This document shows, in pieces, positions 62,250 to 64,000 of a DNA stretch of 64,000 nucleotides. The first letter of the stretch is position 1. Every line of letters starts with the position of its first letter. The notes beneath the pieces were generated by a model. It was not told the origin of the DNA and made no database searches. It saw only the letters and a program-made list of their open reading frames with translations. The DNA comes from Ardenticatenales bacterium (GTDB lineage Bacteria; Chloroflexota; Anaerolineae; Promineifilales; Promineifilaceae). The stretch spans positions 124,001 through 188,000 of the forward strand of contig JACKBL010000003.1 of NCBI GenBank assembly GCA_020634515.1, given 5' to 3'. The position numbers and the translations under genes were made by a program.

Positions 62250-62699
62250 ATGATTGTCTACAAGTTGGACGAAACGGGACGCGAAGTGTGGCAGTATCCG
62301 GCCACGCTGCTAGAACGCCACCCCAATGCCGTGCGCCTGGAGGCATTCTTCAACCGCCCGGATATGGACCTGGGGTACACAACCTTCAACCGGCAGGACC
62401 GCTTCGTGGAGTATTTTTACAACGACCGCTGGTATAACGTCTTCGCCATCTATGATCGAGACGACCGGACGCATAAGGGCTGGTACTGCAACATCTGCCG
62501 CCCGGCGCACATTACCGCGGAGGCCGTGCGCTGCGCCGACCTGGCGCTGGACCTGTGGGTCGCCGCCAACGGCCAGACCCGCATCCTGGACGAAGACGAA
62601 TTCGCCTCCCTGACCATCCCCCCTCACGACCGCGCCCACGGCTTGCAAGCCTTACGTCAACTCCTCACCCTCGCCCAAAACGGCCAACTCCCCACCTGA
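62250..62699 (+). CDS. DUF402 protein
   Basis: 149 residues from MIVYKLDETGREVWQY. DUF402 core: RQDRFVEYFYNDRWYNVFAI, KGWYCNICRPAHI, DLALDLWVAANGQ and DEDEFASL, where the conserved Asp/Glu and Tyr/Trp residues bind metal. Family members hydrolyse nucleoside di- and triphosphates or act as RNA-binding FAU-1-like proteins. It is probably co-transcribed with the dynamin gene and followed by a terminator. Confidence 0.8.
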   Translation: MIVYKLDETGREVWQYPATLLERHPNAVRLEAFFNRPDMDLGYTTFNRQDRFVEYFYNDRWYNVFAIYDRDDRTHKGWYCNICRPAHITAEAVRCADLALDLWVAANGQTRILDEDEFASLTIPPHDRAHGLQALRQLLTLAQNGQLPT

Positions 62700-62703
62700 A
62701 ACA

Positions 62704-62740
62704 ACAACGCCCTCGCGCATGGCGAGGGCGTTCTTCATTG
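62704..62740 (+). terminator. Rho-independent terminator
   Basis: Arms AACGCCCTCGC and GCGAGGGCGTT with loop GCATG, then CTTC. It closes the dynamin-DUF402 unit. Confidence 0.8.
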
Positions 62741-62789
62741 GCGTAAACGTGCCGGCATTGCCCGGTCTTGCCCGGGAGAGGACGACGCC

Positions 62790-63314
62790 TTATCCCCCCA
62801 GTGCGCCCGTCAGCGCGCCAATACCCAACACACCGACACCAAATATCAGGCCCAGAACAAAGGAAACGATCAAGACCAGGATAAAGCCAACCACGATCGT
62901 CAACAACGCCTTCACGTTGTCCAGATCAAGTCCCTGGCGCACGGCGATGAAGCCCGCGGCCAACGACCAGAGCAGCGCCAGAAAACCAACACAGGGAATA
63001 AAGCTGAGAATCTGCGGCGCGTAGGAGTAGCCAATAACGCGCATCATCTCGCCCATGTCCGCCTTGCCGCCAAACAGCGATGTGCCCACGAAGTAAGTGG
63101 TCGCCGACCAAACCAGCCAACCAATGACCGCGCTGATGGCCGAGCTAAGGAAGCCACCAATGAAGTTGTCGCTCAAAACGCCACTGCCAAGACCACTGAC
63201 CAGGGCCACGACGATCACGATGATCAACGCTTCCATCGTTGCGCCCTGGTCGTGTTCGATCTCCTCAAACGTGTTGGCATCCAGTTTGAGCACACCCATA
63301 ATACGGTTCAACAT
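62790..63314 (-). CDS. Yip1-domain membrane protein
   Basis: 174 residues from MLNRIMGVLKLD with AGGAGG upstream; an in-frame ATG at 63380 gives an extra non-conserved leader. The Yip1 layout shows a cytoplasmic N-terminus (NTFEEIEHDQGAT) and five membrane segments, including VWSATTYFVGTSLFGG with the conserved GG and VIGYSYAPQILSFIPCVG. Bacterial Yip1 proteins are of unknown role. Confidence 0.82.
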   Translation of the reverse strand: MLNRIMGVLKLDANTFEEIEHDQGATMEALIIVIVVALVSGLGSGVLSDNFIGGFLSSAISAVIGWLVWSATTYFVGTSLFGGKADMGEMMRVIGYSYAPQILSFIPCVGFLALLWSLAAGFIAVRQGLDLDNVKALLTIVVGFILVLIVSFVLGLIFGVGVLGIGALTGALGG

Positions 63315-63483
63315 CTTTGCCTCCTGAGATAGATGACGTGTGCATGGTGGAACCAATCGTTCCACTATGTTAAACACCATCGTTTAATCGAAGTTCCTCA
63401 TGAAAAGTAGATGGATGGGCGACAATTTGGGCCAGGGAAGCGCGCCGAAGGGCTGCCGGCAAAAACCCGGCAACACCGACTAC

Positions 63484-63632
63484 CAAGTAACCGTCCGAAA
63501 ACAACTTCACACTTTTTGCGGACGGTTACTGCCGCTATCCATGATAGCCGCTATTGTGGATAGCCGCTATCCATGATAGCCGTTATCCATGATAGCCGTT
63601 ATCCGCACATTTCCACTAACTTCATTGTCGGC
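63484..63632. repeat. Family A palindromic repeat, copy 3 (expanded)
   Basis: AGTAACCGTCCGAAAA and CGGACGGTTACT arms, then about five tandem units of the type GATAGCCGCTATCCAT (13-16 bp), ending CCGCACATTTCC and AACTTCATTG. It has the most tandem units of the three copies (4254-4383, 6829-6935). Confidence 0.8.
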
Positions 63633-63637
63633 AGCCA

Positions 63638-64000
63638 CTAACTGCCCGTGTAGATGGCGCGCAGGGCAACGCCAAAGAGAAACAAGGTCACGAGGGCGTA
63701 GACCCATTGGCCGCGATGGCTTTCGTCGCCGCGCAGGACGCCAAACATGAAGGGGAGAAAAAGCATGGAAAAGATGCCGTAGAGGAGGTGAATGCCGGCA
63801 CGCCCCGGACGCCCCCCCTCCAGCCACAAGACAAATCCCAGAATGCCTTGCAGCACATACAACCCCTCCCCGATGACGAGTGCCCCCAGGTAATTGCCAT
63901 CGACGCCCTGCCCGCGAATCGCCCGCACCAGGCCCCATAACCCAATTAGCAAGAAAAATAACCAGACCGTATTGGCCAGCGTTCCATGAATTTGAACCAG
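63638..64000 (-). CDS. Small multi-spanning membrane protein, start beyond window
   Basis: The frame is open to the right edge (120 residues visible), with no stop before 64000. Four hydrophobic segments are seen: IHGTLANTVWLFFLLIGLWG, ALVIGEGLYVLQGILGFVLW, AGIHLLYGIFSMLFLPFMFG and QWVYALVTLFLFGVALRAIY. His residues in the first and third (HGT, IHLLYG) might bind heme, as in b561-like proteins. I do not recognise a family with certainty. Confidence 0.6.
   Translation of the reverse strand: MVQIHGTLANTVWLFFLLIGLWGLVRAIRGQGVDGNYLGALVIGEGLYVLQGILGFVLWLEGGRPGRAGIHLLYGIFSMLFLPFMFGVLRGDESHRGQWVYALVTLFLFGVALRAIYTGS

Larger units (their letters stand above)
1187..63800. repeat. TGCCGGCA, a highly iterated palindrome (about 80 copies)
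   Basis: Hand-read start positions (a few may be off by a base): 1187, 1304, 1416, 1440, 2547, 3063, 4902, 6222, 6292, 6981, 9452, 10704, 11935, 12667, 12793, 13363, 13487, 15052, 16143, 18380, 18450, 20295, 20512, 20775, 21318, 23391, 24718, 25471, 26306, 26782, 27488, 28519, 29370, 30459, 30774, 32162, 33781, 33991, 35234, 35396, 35621, 36102, 36414, 38804, 38968, 39958, 40070, 41507, 42095, 44401, 44417, 45218, 45234, 45365, 46426, 46595, 46793, 46996, 47785, 49031, 49582, 49956, 51195, 51773, 51797, 51999, 52901, 53135, 53861, 54200, 55682, 57592, 58431, 58729, 60658, 61104, 61924, 62750, 63454, 63793. It lies in genes in all three frames and both orientations, and between genes. It is commonly extended to ATGCCGGCAT. 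Confidence 0.9.

Overview
The window is one contiguous stretch of a GC-rich bacterial chromosome. Gene style suggests an uncultured Chloroflexota, most likely Anaerolineae-like. This is an inference from many secreted beta-propeller and VCBS-type proteins with Thr/Pro linkers, FecR, CHRD, YkuD and sortase genes, a substrate-binding/OmpA fusion and DUF4389/DUF164 proteins. No rRNA, tRNA, CRISPR array, phage or transposase gene was seen.

Layout. 1-8.9 kb: LiaF-like fragment, PQQ-type sugar dehydrogenase lipoprotein, two small membrane proteins, an isocitrate/isopropylmalate-type dehydrogenase, two FemAB-like aminoacyltransferases, then a histidine kinase. 8.8-25.5 kb: response regulator, zinc-ribbon protein, L,D-transpeptidase, a VWA lipoprotein next to a substrate-binding/OmpA fusion, arginine-decarboxylase-like enzyme, orphan McrC-like nuclease, asparaginase, metallophosphoesterase with a PCu(A)C copper chaperone, an LVIVD propeller and a P450. 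25.5-28.4 kb: a broken PIN toxin-antitoxin pair, D-cysteine desulfhydrase, and a DUF3368/UPF0175 pair whose toxin carries an in-frame palindromic repeat. 28.5-42 kb: SBBP propeller, phosphotransferase with acyl-CoA dehydrogenase, sirtuin, sortase with a likely LPEAG substrate, quinone-oxidoreductase-like enzyme, a tiny peptide gene with its own promoter and terminator, HAD and GNAT genes, VCBS protein, M23 peptidase. 42.07-46.6 kb: an accessory island of three gene modules (P-loop ATPase, BrnT/BrnA, UPF0175/DUF3368) separated by long direct repeats. One module, clearly AT-rich by eye, ends in an attC-like folded site. 46.7-64 kb: surface proteins, acylphosphatase, PyrD, a metal P-type ATPase, uvrB with a LexA-like box, a dynamin-like GTPase with a DUF402 gene, and membrane proteins.

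Two features run through the whole window. First, the palindrome TGCCGGCA occurs about 80 times by hand count, where about two would be expected by chance. At many copies base composition switches abruptly from G-rich (5' side) to C-rich (3' side), so synonymous codon choice flips inside single genes. I consider this the most interesting signal here. Second, at least six families of palindromic intergenic repeats (called A-F below) are spread between genes.
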